A model generated the notes under the pieces. That model ran no database searches. It was not told the origin of the DNA and saw nothing but the letters and a program-made list of their open reading frames with translations. 64,000 bases of DNA, from the NCBI GenBank assembly GCA_043228905.1, contig JBHGNT010000001.1, positions 4,340,001 to 4,404,000 on the forward strand. Reading direction: 5' to 3'. A program made the position numbers and the translations under genes. Source of the stretch: Azolla caroliniana. Lineage: Eukaryota; Polypodiophyta. Shown here piece by piece: positions 24,401 through 37,700 of the stretch. Positions within the stretch are counted from its first letter, which is position 1; every line of letters starts with the position of its first letter.

Positions 24401-25034
24401 GTATTGCACTTAATGTTATTATCATGATTCACAATTATAGGTGCATTAAATCTTTTTAAATGGCAGGTATAAATAGTATATTGGAGTTTTGATGTGTAAA
24501 GCTTCAATCCATAAACTTCACAATTTTTTGTAGCTTTGTTTTTAGGAAATTTGAGAATAAGATACTATATAAATTGGTTCTTTTCAAAATAGAGCTTATT
24601 GTTCATAGTTTTACAAATTTGAACAAGATTAAAAGGGATGTTCCCCAAAATATAGCTATGTAACTAGCATTTGTTCATGTGTTGGGAATAGTTAAGGGAA
24701 CTTAAACATCGTTCATTCATAATGTCATCGTCAACCTCGTTATTTTATTTATGTCGTGCTCATATTGGTATTTGTGTGCCTTATTGGCAACTTAATTTGT
24801 CAAATGCAAGGGGAAGGCAACACATGTATTACTTTTTGGTATTTGTATTGAAACGTGCATTACTTGTTTGTAGACATTCATTTCGTGCTTATTAGTTTGC
24901 TCTTTTGTAAAGGTAACGTACACCTCGTACAATATATTCCTAAGCGAACTACGCTCGTGAAAACTATTGTGGCAACCTTCTACAATCTTTAAAGTTTAAT
25001 TGATCAAGAATGTGTGTGTGTGCCACTCATGTTT
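21471..25034. other. Gene-free stretch with possible decayed retroelement
   Basis: About 3.6 kb of AT-rich sequence. Around 23490-23580 a frame reads LHGFPHTIINDSYLDTTSF, faintly like the 'HGFP..I..D' block of Ty3/gypsy integrases, but nothing adjoining supports it. No gene recognised. Confidence 0.4.
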
Positions 25035-25111
25035 TATATTGAAGGATGTGTTTATAACCCACCGACGACGTGAAACGTCGTCGATGGGTTATAAACACAT
25101 CCTTCAATATA
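25035..25111. repeat. Near-perfect 37-bp hairpin with 3-nt loop
   Basis: The arms at 25035-25071 and 25075-25111 are reverse complements with one mismatch, around a loop of three bases (gaa). The centre reads 'cgacgacgtgaaacgtcgtcg'. It could be a minute foldback transposon or a transcribed stem; nothing else identifies it. Confidence 0.9.
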
Positions 25112-26100
25112 AGTAGTTTACGTCGTCGATTTTTTATAAGTAGATATGCCATGCATATAGTTTACGTTAGTAACAAAAACATGTAAATGAGTAAATATTA
25201 TGTTCTTGTTATGAAAACAACTTTGAAAATCCTCTTGTTGTGACCAAGAATGTGAACCATGATGAAGAAATGGTGGCATCATGTCTATTGTGCGTGTGTG
25301 AAATTTGAATATATATATATATATAATTGCATACGTATTGTATATTCCATGATGACTGATGCGAACATTTGAATCTTTCTCCAATAGAGTGGGACACATA
25401 TGTATTTATAGTTCTTACTTGAAGTTAGGGAAGGACAAAGACTTGTGTGTGTGTATAATGTGTGTTATATCACGAGTTTGAAACAACTCGCCCACCACGA
25501 TTGAAACCTCAAAGCGGGATTGAAATTCGAGAATGCAAAAAAACGTTACAGCGATGGTGGCGAAAAAAAGGAGTGCATGCACACGAGACAATGGTGGAGA
25601 GGAGCGTGTAACGGATTGTAGTGAGAGGGAGGAGGTGTCACGTGGTGGGCGAAGCGATAATGGGAGTGTGGTGGGTTTGTGCAAATGGCAAATGACAATG
25701 ATGACAAGTGTGAAGAAGAAGAAGAAGAAGAAGAAGAATGGATCTTATCGATGAGTTTTTATGGTTGGGGGCGTGGGCTTGTTGGGTTGGGAAGGAAGGA
25801 ATGTTGGTTTGGAAAGGAAAGGATAAAGGGGATAGGCACTAACTAGCTAGCTAACTAACGAAGTAAGTAACTAACTAGCGAACAAATCAATCTAGAGAAA
25901 CGATAAATGAGAACAAAGGGGTCAGAAATGTAATATACTCTAACTTGAAGGGCAGGAAAACAAAACAGAAAACAACAGCAGCATGTGTGTGTAGAGGGGG
26001 GGGGGGGGGGGGGGGGGGGGTGACGACGACGTGTGGAGCAGCTGCAGAAGCTCCCATGAAATCATGCCAATCCAACCCCCCCCCCCTTTTTCTTTCCAAT
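25112..26100. other. Gene-free stretch upstream of the HLH gene
   Basis: It contains a (TA)n run near 25311-25325, a (GAA)n run at 25712-25738, a G25 run at 25996-26020 and a C-rich run near 26077-26087. No coding region recognised. Confidence 0.5.
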
Positions 26101-26106
26101 GTCTAG

Positions 26107-26114
26107 TATATAAA
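26107..26114 (+). promoter_or_regulatory. TATA box of the HLH-like gene
   Basis: The sequence 'tatataaa' lies about 190 bp before the start codon and is followed by a CT-rich tract (26190-26225), a common plant leader signature. Assignment is by position and motif only. Confidence 0.5.
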
Positions 26115-26300
26115 GCGATCGATCGATCGTTCATACCCTCGCGAGTTCGAATCTTGAACGCCCCCCCTCCCCCCCTCCCCCAATCCATCCATCTCTCTCT
26201 GTCTCTGTGTCTGTCTCTCTGTGTGATCTCCAAATACAACGGAGAACAATCATCGCTCCTATTTTCGATTTCCACTGCATCACTACCAACCACTACTGCT

Positions 26301-27735
26301 ATGGACACCAACATTGCGCTCGGTATCTCATCCAACCAGTCCGATCCTTCTTCACTGATGAATGATACCCCTAGACTTCATCATCATTCCAGTGTTGCAG
26401 AAGGCTTCAATCCAGTACCCCCCCGCTCAGTATGTTACTTCAACTACCACTACAAACACTACCATTAACCTAACTAAATCTTCCTCTCTTTCTTCCTCCT
26501 TCCGATCAATATTGCTTGCTTTGCTTCCATTATTTGTACAGTTAGCATGTTTTGTTTGCCTGGAAATGGTTTCTTCATGAGTAACGATCGTTGCTTGGTT
26601 AAATTTAATTTGGACTTCTTTTTTGTGGACCTTAGGATGATGATGATGATGATGATGATCAAATAGACCCTTCGGATCTTGACACCAGATTCAGGATCCT
26701 TCGCCAGCTCTTGCCCCATGGCTCGCAGGTAATAATGTACATACATTCTATAGGTTAGCTTTATCTCTACACATTAAACATTATACGTTGTAGAAGATTA
26801 AATTAGGTTAGCCTTCTCTATGTGTATGTATGTATGTATGATGTGTTTATGTGTGCATATGTTTGTGGGTGTGTTTATGTACGCATGTGTGTCGTGTGGT
26901 GTGTTTATGCATACATGTGTGTATGTGGGCATGCATCGATTGCAGTTAAAGTGGGGGGCGACAAATCCCACCCCAATTGTTCAGGATTCATTCATGTTGC
27001 CTTGGGTGAACAATTTGTTTTGGAAAAATGGCTCCCTCTGTAAATAATGTGTGCTTGTCATACACTTTTTGTGGTTGGGTGCTCTCATTCATGAATCATG
27101 ACCATTATGAGTGTTTGAACAATGGCTCCCTCTATCATTATTCACTCCAATCCTAAAAATTTCAAACTCAATCATGCGTGAATTTCCATCCATGATGAAA
27201 CATGATCAGGGTGGAGAATCCATATAATTTGTTCATTTAATCATGCCAAGCACCAACATTTTAATTTTCTTTCTCTTAATATACATACTCTATATATGGG
27301 TATATATAATTAATTGGCCAATAGTCAACTCATAAAAGGTATACCGTATGCCTATGTATATCAATTGAAGCAAGCTAAACCCTCATTAACTACGTGGTCA
27401 TCCCAATTGAAACTTTGAACTTGTTCATTATATTATTCACTTTATTTTCAAAGTTTTGAATTATCACACCACCAAAACTCAATGGAACTATGTGAAAATT
27501 TGTGATGAAAACATTTCTCACACATTTCGAATTGTATGAGTGCATATGTAAAATGCATCTCTTAGCTATGTTGCGTTCGAAACCCAAACACAATGGCTTG
27601 AGTTTGCCATAAAATTTACAATTGATTGTTCTCTTATACTAACATGTTCTCATGTCTTGTGTCTAGTTACAAGACAAAGATGACCTCCTTAAATTGGCAC
27701 ATGACTATGTTCGAGAGCTTGAGAGAAAAATTCAG
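26301..27735 (+). CDS. HLH-like protein, 5' exons (3' end not found)
   Basis: Three exons join in phase 0: 26301-26429, 26636-26728 and 27667-27735, with donors gtatgt, gtaata and gtaact. They encode 97 codons without a stop. Exon 1 is a Ser/His/Pro-rich N-terminus. Exon 2 begins with nine Asp codons (GAT repeat) and then reads DPSDLDTRFRILRQLLPHG. Exon 3 continues as LQDKDDLLKLAHDYVRELE. Together these resemble helix 1, loop and helix 2 of a plant HLH protein, with the usual intron in the loop. The residues before helix 1 are acidic, not basic, so it would not be expected to bind E-boxes itself and might act as a dimerising partner. The TATA box and CT-rich leader support the start. I could not identify the following exon(s), and the subfamily is unknown. 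Confidence 0.55.
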
Positions 27736-30050
27736 GTAACTTTGGAACTACTTGTGCCCATACTATTTCTATTAACTTTATTTTGAATTTCCTTTGCCCA
27801 CATGTAGTAGGGAAAAAGATAAGTATAGCATTTATATCAACCCTTATTCATTGTATAATTCACAGTCATTCAATTTCGAGGTCATGACGAACAACACATC
27901 AAAGCAAGAAAACCTAGGGGCCTTGCAAAGGAAAGGGTTGTGCATTGTTCAACTTTCAAAGCTAACAACAGCATTTTAGCACATCATTTGCAAAACAAAA
28001 GAAAGGACACTTATAGTGTAGCAATATAGTGCTTGGCATCATCCACATAGTTGTTATGAAAAGCAAGTTGTTCAATCACCTAACCATGTAGTGCAATGAA
28101 GCAAAAGCTCTTTGAGAAATATAATTTAACATCGCGTTCCATCCAACAACATGATAATGTACCTACCTTTCAAGTTGATAAATTGAATTTGTTAATGTTG
28201 GTTCCATTCCATTAAGATAAAATGTTTTGGTTTTAGGAATTAAGTTATATCTTTCATGAGAGAATGTTGTGGCAATCTACTAAGAAGTTTTATTATTACA
28301 TGCTCATTTTGATCAAATTTAATAGCATCCACATGCTTAACACAATGAGGTATGGGAATTAATCGAATGATTAAATACATCCTTGTTTCCCATTATGATC
28401 GATATTCACTATCAAGGGCTAACAGTAACTTCACTTTTGAAAAATTTGTGTTATAATCTCTTCGAAAATAAGCTTCATACATGGATGTATATGGTGGTTT
28501 TGTGGCGTATGTTAGGGTTTATGGTTGAATGAGGTTTATTGTGATGATACAATGACAGTATTCATGACATTTATGGCGACCTTTATTCAATGGATGTCCA
28601 TGTTGTGCAACAAAAGTCAAGTCCAACATCAATCATGTTTTTGCATGTTGTGTGAATTTCTATTCACCTTAATGCAACTTCATTAATGTATATGAAATGC
28701 TTGAGCATTATCATATATTGGGCAAAAAGAGTATACAAACCCAAGTTTACTCAAAGATTACACAACCCAATAAATTGATAACTTCAAAATTCAACAAGAC
28801 TTGAGCATTGTTATGGCTACTTGATACTTGAATTACTCATCTTTTCTTGGAAATAATGGGCTAACAATTATGTTATATTACGTGGGATATGATCAAACTT
28901 ACAAAAAATATAAAGATAGTCTTGAATGTGACCACATGAAACATTAAAATATCCGAAAACTTGACATTTTTGCGAGTTATAAATTCTCTGAAAGGATATC
29001 TATAAAAATAATATGTTATTGGGCAATGAAATGGTGTTGAGAGAGTTTTCAAAAAGCACATTCATTCTACAACAAAGACCAAGAAGTGCAAGACTAGGCA
29101 AAAAAGTTGTTGCTCGTTGAAAGCAACATTCGATTAATGTCTAATTCAGGTATGTTTAGTCTATGATCTATGGGCTTCATATTCGATAGAAGTATAAATT
29201 CATTCAAGATATTAAAATATAATCAAGTGCTTTGAAATATGATATTTTTCAAACATTTTTTAAGGAAAATGTACAACCCAAGAAAAATCTTACATGTGAT
29301 TTTCAAATGGAACAACACTAATTCTTAGCTTTGCTACAACATTCTTTATCTTGTGTTTCATATTCAAATCATTACCTCCGGTTTACCATGATAAATGCAT
29401 ATGAGTAGCTTAGAGCTATGAAAGTGGTCATGGACAATGAAAGGAATAACCTGTAAGTATTGAAAAATGTGGGTACACACCAAGTCCATGCCCTAAGTTT
29501 TCATTTCAACCAAAATCAAGCTACTTTACCTCCTTACATGTTGTGCAAAGGATAAATGAGAACGGAGGTAGATAGAGATAGAGATAGAGATAGAGTTTTT
29601 CAAATAGGACAAACTAGACTAAAGGTGAAACATTTTCATGTAGTCTATGTTGAGAGCACATTGTGACTATTAGAGACAAAGAAAATATGCATAGTCAATG
29701 ACTCTACTTGGCTTTGCCCCAACATGCAATCTAACATCAAAGAGAATGTGAAATAAGTCATATGAAAGTAATGGTGCGGACAATAGACAAAGGGACAAGC
29801 TGAAGCTTTTATTGGTGGAAGTGGTTTCTTTGTTTAGAGAAGAAGATGAACTTTTTGTTTGGAGAAGCGCGGCAGAAAAGTTGCATTTGTACATGAACCT
29901 ATTGAAACATCATAATGTAAGTATAATGCATTTGAGATTCCAAACCATATAGATCTTTTTTTCTTTTTTTCTTAACATGCTTCCCATGCAATCTTGGAAA
30001 TCAATGTGAGATGTTTTTCCTAACATACTCAACAACCCTTTCCATCTCAT
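27736..30050. other. AT-rich stretch, no exon recognised
   Basis: It may hold the last exon(s) of the HLH-like gene, but I could not pick one out. A (GATAGA)n run occurs at 29570-29595. Much of the 3' half may belong to the decayed LINE that follows. Confidence 0.4.
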
Positions 30051-30059
30051 GAAATTGAT

Positions 30060-30670
30060 GGGAAGTGATCCAATCATGAACATGGAATGTATGTCATTAA
30101 TAAATTAATGTAAACCCTCGTTAGGAAACACTTTTTGGATGTTATCAAGTGGTAATATGTTATATTGCCCATACTTCTATCCCATAGAGAAGCATTGTTG
30201 TCACCAAATTGTCAAATGAGTTAAATGTTGAGAACCGAACATTTGATTTCTCCTCCATTAGTATGTTTTCAAATGCAATATATTAATCCCTTTATCGCAT
30301 TTCCAAGTGGTGAGTACCTCCTAGTGTTGAGTAACATATTCATTCCATCTATAATTTGAGGGAAGCTCGAGCCCAAGATATTCAAAGCTTTTTATTGTTT
30401 CAAGTTGATCATGTTGTACACAATTCGTGATTTATCTTTATTTTGAGTCTTTACAAGCTTAACCTTCGTTTAGATCTATTGACACTCAACTTGCACTAAT
30501 AAGCTTTTGGGCATTCTATAAAAATTTAGCTAGAAACAACATATCATTTGCATATAATAAAAACATGATAATATCAATCCCAATGGTAATAACTTTGATG
30601 CCCTTTCTTGTTTTACAAATTTGTCAACCATTTGTTCTAACTTGTCTATATATAAACCAAAGAGTAGTGA
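30060..30670 (-). mobile_element. LINE reverse transcriptase fragment
   Basis: On the minus strand, in element order, there is LLFGLYIDKLEQMV (about 30630-30665) and then a YADD-like box as LLYANDMLFLAK (about 30540-30575). These are followed by FEYLGLELPSNYRWNEYV-type sequence (about 30325-30395) and a TMLLYGIEVWAI block (about 30160-30200). These are the conserved reverse transcriptase motifs of a plant LINE group. Frameshifts and stops are frequent. Adjoining sequence up to 30960 is probably the same element, more decayed. Confidence 0.8.
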
Positions 30671-30969
30671 TAATTATCCTTGGTTAGCACCATTATGCCA
30701 ATGCACAATTTTTTGAGAATTTGCCTCCCATTTGCACATGACATATCATTGTTGAGCAAGAGAAGGAATGTTGGCATTAAAAGAGACAATGTGTTGACTC
30801 AAGGGAAGTACTATAATGCAACCTTATTTGTGTATCTGAGAGCTCTAGTCAAATCAACATGTATTTGGCCTACACATCACATCACTACCTCATCGAAACA
30901 AAAGTCCACTCACACACAAACGCTCCATTCATATAATGAGAATGGTTCATGTCTCATAGGCTAAATCCT

Positions 30970-31793
30970 AATTTGATGGCCTTGTGATTTGATTGACAAA
31001 AAATCTCTACCTAGGAAGAATGGGGGGGAAGGGATCTATTTCCGAGGATGACTCACATTTTGAGGTATGAAATTCTTCCTAGTTCATTCACAAAGTATTC
31101 CTTTTACTACTCACCACAATTTGGTGAATGAATTTATTCTACATTTTAGCATGAGATACATTATGTCAATGTGCTAACAAGGCTTTATATTTACAAATTT
31201 GGATCCTCATCAAGGAAAATAAAGCATATCAAGATGGAGTTGCACACACAATTTAGCAAATTTAGACTCAGCATCCAAGAAATTATTCCTCAAACTCCAA
31301 ATCAATCATATCTAACACTGAGTTTGAATCCAGATATTCTATTGTGTTAAGAGAGTATTGTATATAACGGGGTGTGAATAAATGCACAATTACAATGTCC
31401 CTAAAAGGGTATTCTGGAACTTTAGGCCAATATCTACAGATCTCAAGTAGGTATATACATACATTGATGTTGAGGATTTCTATGCCTTTAAATTGAAGAA
31501 ATATCAAAATAAAATATCCAATTCAGACTAATGGTGTGATGTGGCTATTGTTGAATTTACAAAATCAAGCATTTAGAGACAGACATTCCTTACATGTGCT
31601 TGGTTATTAACCATTAATCTCATCAACATATTTGATGATAGGGCGAGTACATGATTGGATGTGCAATCAAGACCTCAGATGTTCTTTCGAACCTTGATGA
31701 GGTGTATTAGATGCTGTAATCTGTTATAAAAGTTACAGCTACAGACTCTATAATAAAGATCTTATGTATACTCTTGGAGAACCTTAATGATGA
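30970..31793. other. Stretch 3' of the LHW-family gene
   Basis: No gene recognised. The part next to 31793 should contain the 3' untranslated region and poly(A) site of the LHW-family gene. Confidence 0.5.
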
Positions 31794-34700
31794 TCATTTG
31801 GGTGCTTGGCTGGCTATGGACATTGACGAGATGTTGCTTTTATTAGGGAGGGGTAGTTTTTGTACCAATGGTAATAATACATCAACTCTTTGGACATCCC
31901 TATTAGCCTGCATTAAAATAGTGGAGCACAACGTGAGGAAACATGATCTAGTTTTTGCCATATTGTTTTCTTTACTAATTAGCCGAGTTCCAGCCTCATG
32001 CATATGAAATCAAAGGGCAAAATACCAAAAATTATAAAAAGTCAGGCGGAAATTGTACACATTTCTCTTGGATTTAGTTCTAGGAAAGCACAAAAAATGC
32101 AACAGGCTGTTTAAATCTTTTTTTCTGAGTATTGTATGTAGGTCTATATCCATACAAAAGAAACAATCTACAGAAACAAAAGCACTCGCCTCAACGAAAA
32201 ATTTCGCCCAAACTTTGTCCTCGTGAGATTCCATAATGCCTTTGAGAATTGTAAGTCCTAAGCTCCGAATGATTTCTGCAATTTCTAGAAAAAGACCTTT
32301 CTCTTCACATATCATCTGCTCCACCCACGTGAAATAAAGTCAGGATCTATCATCAATTATATATTATCAGGATAGTACCAATAATACCCTTCGTGTAAGG
32401 ACTAAAATATCAACACTACCCCTTGAGGTTCCAAAAATATTGGCATGACCCTCATTCAAAAAGCTATAAACACATATTTACATTATATAGAATTCATAGT
32501 AAGATATGATGGAATTCTATTAGCTTCACCTCTACAAGCATTTGTCGTGGTTGTTTAAGGTCTTTTACAAGTATGGGAATTCTAGTCTCCTGGTCTAGAA
32601 ACCAGGATGCACCACTTTCTATATACCCCTGTAAAAAGCAGCAGCTGATATGTCAACAAATATAGTTCTTTTGTTTCCTATGAGTGATACCTTTTCAGAT
32701 GTCTTAACAATTGCAAAGTTTTTAATCGGCATTGAGTATATTTGCAAACTTACAGCAAGTATCCAAACAATTAGAATTGTCATAATTCTTGCTAATTTAT
32801 ATAAATGCGTGATGTTCGTAACAATGAAGCTTAATGTGATAACACATAAAAATTATAGAATATTATAGGCTGAAGTACAGAATGTATATAGTTTAGAAAA
32901 ATGGACCAAAATAGGGAAAAGGATTAATCTTTATCTACATGTAGCAAAAAAAAACATTATCAAAGCTGACTTTATGGATAGAAAGTCCAAGAAAGGGACT
33001 CCAGGTGCGGGTTCACCATAAAGTGATATGAGGATGTGGATCAATCAAACCAAGGTAATAGGAAATAAAAGTCCATCGCATAAAACAACATTTGAAAAAA
33101 CTCCTATAAACCATGGACATGGAATCAGAGCAGAGCATTGTTGGTCTAGACTTGATCAAGGTTGAAATTGAGCATTTAGGATAAATGAGCACAGAGCCAT
33201 GTTCAATCACCTCTCTCAAACTCGACCTTAACTAGCTCTCAACAACGGATCCTTCTTAATAAGATGGTAGATACAATTATATGAGCAGATTCCCAACTAG
33301 TCACAATCAACCACTTCTGCTGAGAATCACATACTGACTAAAATGCTCAGATCATTAATCACTTCTGCAAACTGCAAAAGCAATACCTCCACATCTTTAC
33401 TCTATAATCTCTTACCAATCACTGCATTGTCTTTATCCATAGAGGGAAATCATATAATAGTGAGACTAGGAGGTTATGTGCTTGGTATGCAAGATGCTTA
33501 TTTTGAAATATGAACTTTAGTTTTTATTATTTTGTTAAATCTTGTTATGGGCTGGGTATGCAAGACGCTTATTTTGAAATATGAACTCATATATTTCATC
33601 ATTTTGTTAATCCTGTAATGCAAGCTGCTTATTTTGAACTACGAATTTATAGTTTTATCATTTTGTTGATTTTTGTATGGGCTGGTATGCAAGCTGCTTA
33701 TTTTGAAATATGAACTCGCAGTTTTTATCATTATCCCTCTCTATTGACAAACTTTTTGAATGTAATTTAAAGAAGCGAATCAGATACTAGCAGGTTGACC
33801 ATTTCAAATCATGCAAGTCAACCACATGAGCTTCCTTACTATATATAGTTTGCAGAGACAGATCTTTCACTACTTTGCTTTAAGAAATTATGGGATGGTC
33901 CAATTGAACAATCATCATATGCTCTATGTACTTTCAAAAAGCATACAGTCTATAAATTGATATAAAAAAATTCTTTACTGTACCTTCAGCTCCCCATTTT
34001 TCTTTAATTGCTCAGCATGCAGCGCGACACTCCGTAAGAAGAGCATATGCTTTATAGTTTTCTCCAGTAAGGCATCAATGCTACACTGCAAAAACACGCA
34101 TGCACTGATTCACAATATAAAAAATTTCACAATATCATATCCATATATTTTTCTTACAATCCAATCTACAGAAAGTGTTGATTACCTTCAATCCACTAGG
34201 TACAATATCCCTCAACTCTCGAACACGGTCTTGTATCTGCTGTCTATCTTTAGGCCTTGGTCTTGAACTGTCTCCAGACCTTGACCTCTTCTTACCTCCT
34301 CTGTCTTCAGACTTTCTTGAATGAGATTGTTGGGTATCATCTGACCTCAGACTCTGTTCCTCATCTGCCCAACCTCTAATGATACCTTTACCAGGAGAAA
34401 CATTGGACAAAGACAAGTTCTGATGCCAATGGGATAAAACTTCTGCATCGTTGTACAAAACATGTCCTTGAACAACGTCTTGTAACTTTGTAGTAGAGAC
34501 AGGAGATTCATGTAGTGCCACTTTTGTGTCTGTTTCCGTGACAGTGGTCAAGAAAGACGTACCATTAGGCACATTTGAGCACAAAGTCTTATCAGGAAAG
34601 CTTTCATCTGTTAATGATGAGGATGCTGATTGATAACTGTTGGGAGCATTCCCCACTACAGCATCTAGCAAAAGTTCTGATTTATTTTCTGGAAAATTAA

Positions 34701-37700
34701 TACTTATAATACTTGAGGGCAATTTCTTAGCCCTTTGCAGGTCCTCCATTTCCCCTTGCTTAAATGTCAAACCCAAAGCTTGAGAAAGCTCATCTCCAAT
34801 ACCCCAATTACAACTTTTTCCCGGGGCAAAAGAGGATAAAAAGGTTTCAAGTTCATGTGTACCATTATCAGTGTGGTTGCTAAAATTTGAAGTCTTAAGT
34901 TCTCCGTCATTGGCTGTGCTTTCAGACTTAACACGATTGTTGGTATTCTCATCGATTGTTGCAAATTCATCATTGACCCAAGTGGGATTGAATGATTCCT
35001 TCAAACCCAAGTTGCCTTGAAAAATGTTCGGCATACAATGCTTTTCAGCTGTAAAGAAATGGGTACTTGAAGATGTATCTAAAGGCTTACGTATTTCTAT
35101 TATTTTCTGCGCACATGTTCCAGAAGAAATGCCAATACATGAAAAATCTTCATCCTCTTTAGCACCAAATTTTGAGGCAACAATTCCATTGAATCCAGTT
35201 TGAACAGTAGCTGCCATGAATCCTGCACCTATTATCCTAGATGAATCAATACAGTGATCTTCTGCATTACTTGGAGTTAAACTTCTGTTATTGGTGGATG
35301 ATAGAGCAATATGTGTCAATGGTTTCCCCTGAACTCCTGAAAGCATGTCTGACCGAACGACTGATGGTGTAGCTTGTAGGTCAGTAAAAACTGATTTGAC
35401 ATAGTCAATCCATTCAGGATCCTCTTTTATCTGATATAAGTTCACAAAACCATTACGTTCTGCAACTGTTTCATAACATAATGATACTTACGAGTCATAA
35501 ATGAAGTACACAAGCTCAGAAAGGTGAATCTCTTTTATCTGATATAAGTTCACAAAACAATTATTTCCGCAACTGTTCAGAATATTATAACACTTACGAA
35601 TCATAAATAAAGTATACAAGCTCAGAAAGGTGAACCTTTTTTATCTGATATAAGTTCACAAAACCATTACTTTCTGCAACTGTTTAGAATATTATGACAC
35701 TTGCAAATCATAAATGAAGTACACAACCTCATAAAGGTGAAACTCTTTTATCGCATATAAGTTCACAAAACCATTACTTTTGGCAACTGTTTCATAATAC
35801 TATGACACTTACAAGTCATAAATGAAGTACACAAGCTCAGAAAGGTGAAACTATTTTATCTGATTTAAGTTTGTCACAAAACCATTACTCTCTGCAACTG
35901 TTTCATAACATTATGACACTTACGAGTTATAAATGAAATATGAATGAAGTACACAAGCTCTGAAAAGTGAACCATTAGTAATCCACAAACACAATATGTA
36001 CATGGCATGCACACAATATTTATTGATAAAGAAACCATGAACCATGTATGTTTAGCACATGATAAATTTTACTATTATCATCAAGAACGGAAAACAATAA
36101 AAAAGATATTTGGTACCAGTTTTGCTGAACCAAGCTGAACAACACCCTGAGTAACAGCAATGACAGCAATGGTCTGTGAGAGCAGAAACGTCCAACTGAT
36201 CATTACGATGATCCAAAAACTCTGAAATAACCCTAATTCACTCAATGCTCCTGACTTTTCATTAAATCTGCAAATGTCCTTGATCAACACCCAAAAGAGA
36301 GAAAAACAGAATGATAACCACATAATTGTTCTTCTGGGGGATCAGCATGGATATTTGGGGAAATAATGAAAACTCAAAAGGTATTCATGCAAATAAAGAA
36401 AAACCCTGGGATATTTTCAAAGTTTTTCCCTTTCCTTAACCACTTAGTACTAACTATTGTTCACCTTGATTCCTGCAGCAAATTGACCCTGCCATCCTTC
36501 AGGATACTATACAAGCACAAAAGACATTCTGTTAGCATTGTTACATCATAGCAAGTTCCTTGTTCATGTCAAAGACAGCATAGAATCATTTGCAAAATAT
36601 AATGCAAATAATATGCTCAAAATTCTACTTTCTACAAGAGATTTGAGAATAGGAAAGCAAATTTTCATACCATATTGAAAACAAAACTAAAGTTTATACC
36701 CCTACATCATTACTGTTGAGAATCAAGCTCAACCCCTTACATGCTTATGGAGAGAAGCACAATGTGGGAAAGTGTGTGAGCATACTTTATTGTAATCCAT
36801 GTGAACTATCTAATTATACAAAGACCAAGATTGTGATATCTAATTAGTTTTCGAGTGTAAATGTGGTCAAAGAATATTACATATTCTTATGACAGTATCG
36901 TACTAGAGTGGATGTCTATGACAAGAATCCATCAACCATATTTAATGTTGCAGTCCCTTGAGGATTTGTATATAGCGCCCACTTCGCCCATTGTGTTCCC
37001 TTGATGATTTTTACTCGATTAATATAGTTTTCTTTTCAGGGCATAAGTTGTCGTCCCTCCTCTTGTGTACTTTTTTTATTTCTAGTTGTTTTCTCTGATA
37101 CCATGAAAAGAATGCTAACTCTCATAGTCGGGGTGTGCAAAAGCGTAGTGCTTGTGTGAGAGGAGGTGGGTTGATGAACTTGTCATCGGTGTAGAAAGCC
37201 ACGTTGAGACACAGAAGATCAAAAAACTGCTTTCAGAAAAGTTCAAGATGAAGGATCTGAATGACATACATTATTTTCTCGGCATCGAGGTCATTCAAAC
37301 TCCAGACAGATTCCTACTCTTACAACAATACATGTTGAACCTGCTTACGAGTGCCAATCCATCTCGACACCCGTTGATTAAAATATGAAGCTAAATGACA
37401 TTTCAGCAAATTCTTAACCCGACGCAGTATCGGCAAATAATTGGGTGTCTTATCTACTTGACTATCACCCAACCAGACCTCAGCTACCCAATAGGACTCC
37501 TTAGCCACTTCATACAAATAACCGGCAACAATCACATGGATTATACTAAGCGAGTGTTATGATATGATGGTGGAACACTTGATAACAGTATCTTCTACAA
37601 GCACAGAGTACCGCTTCAACTCGAAGGGTTCAAAAATGCTGATTGGGCAGGCAACAATTCTGACAAGAGATCCACCTTGGGATTTATGTTTTTGTTTGGG

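Noticed and set aside
32010-32190. LHW-family C-terminus read straight through exon 9
   Set aside because: The read-through tail does not match the family, whereas the exon at 31794-31907 does, through a GC-AG splice.
35427-35975. CRISPR-like regular repeats
   Set aside because: Whole 107-bp units are repeated head to tail, without short repeats and unique spacers, and lie in a plant intron.
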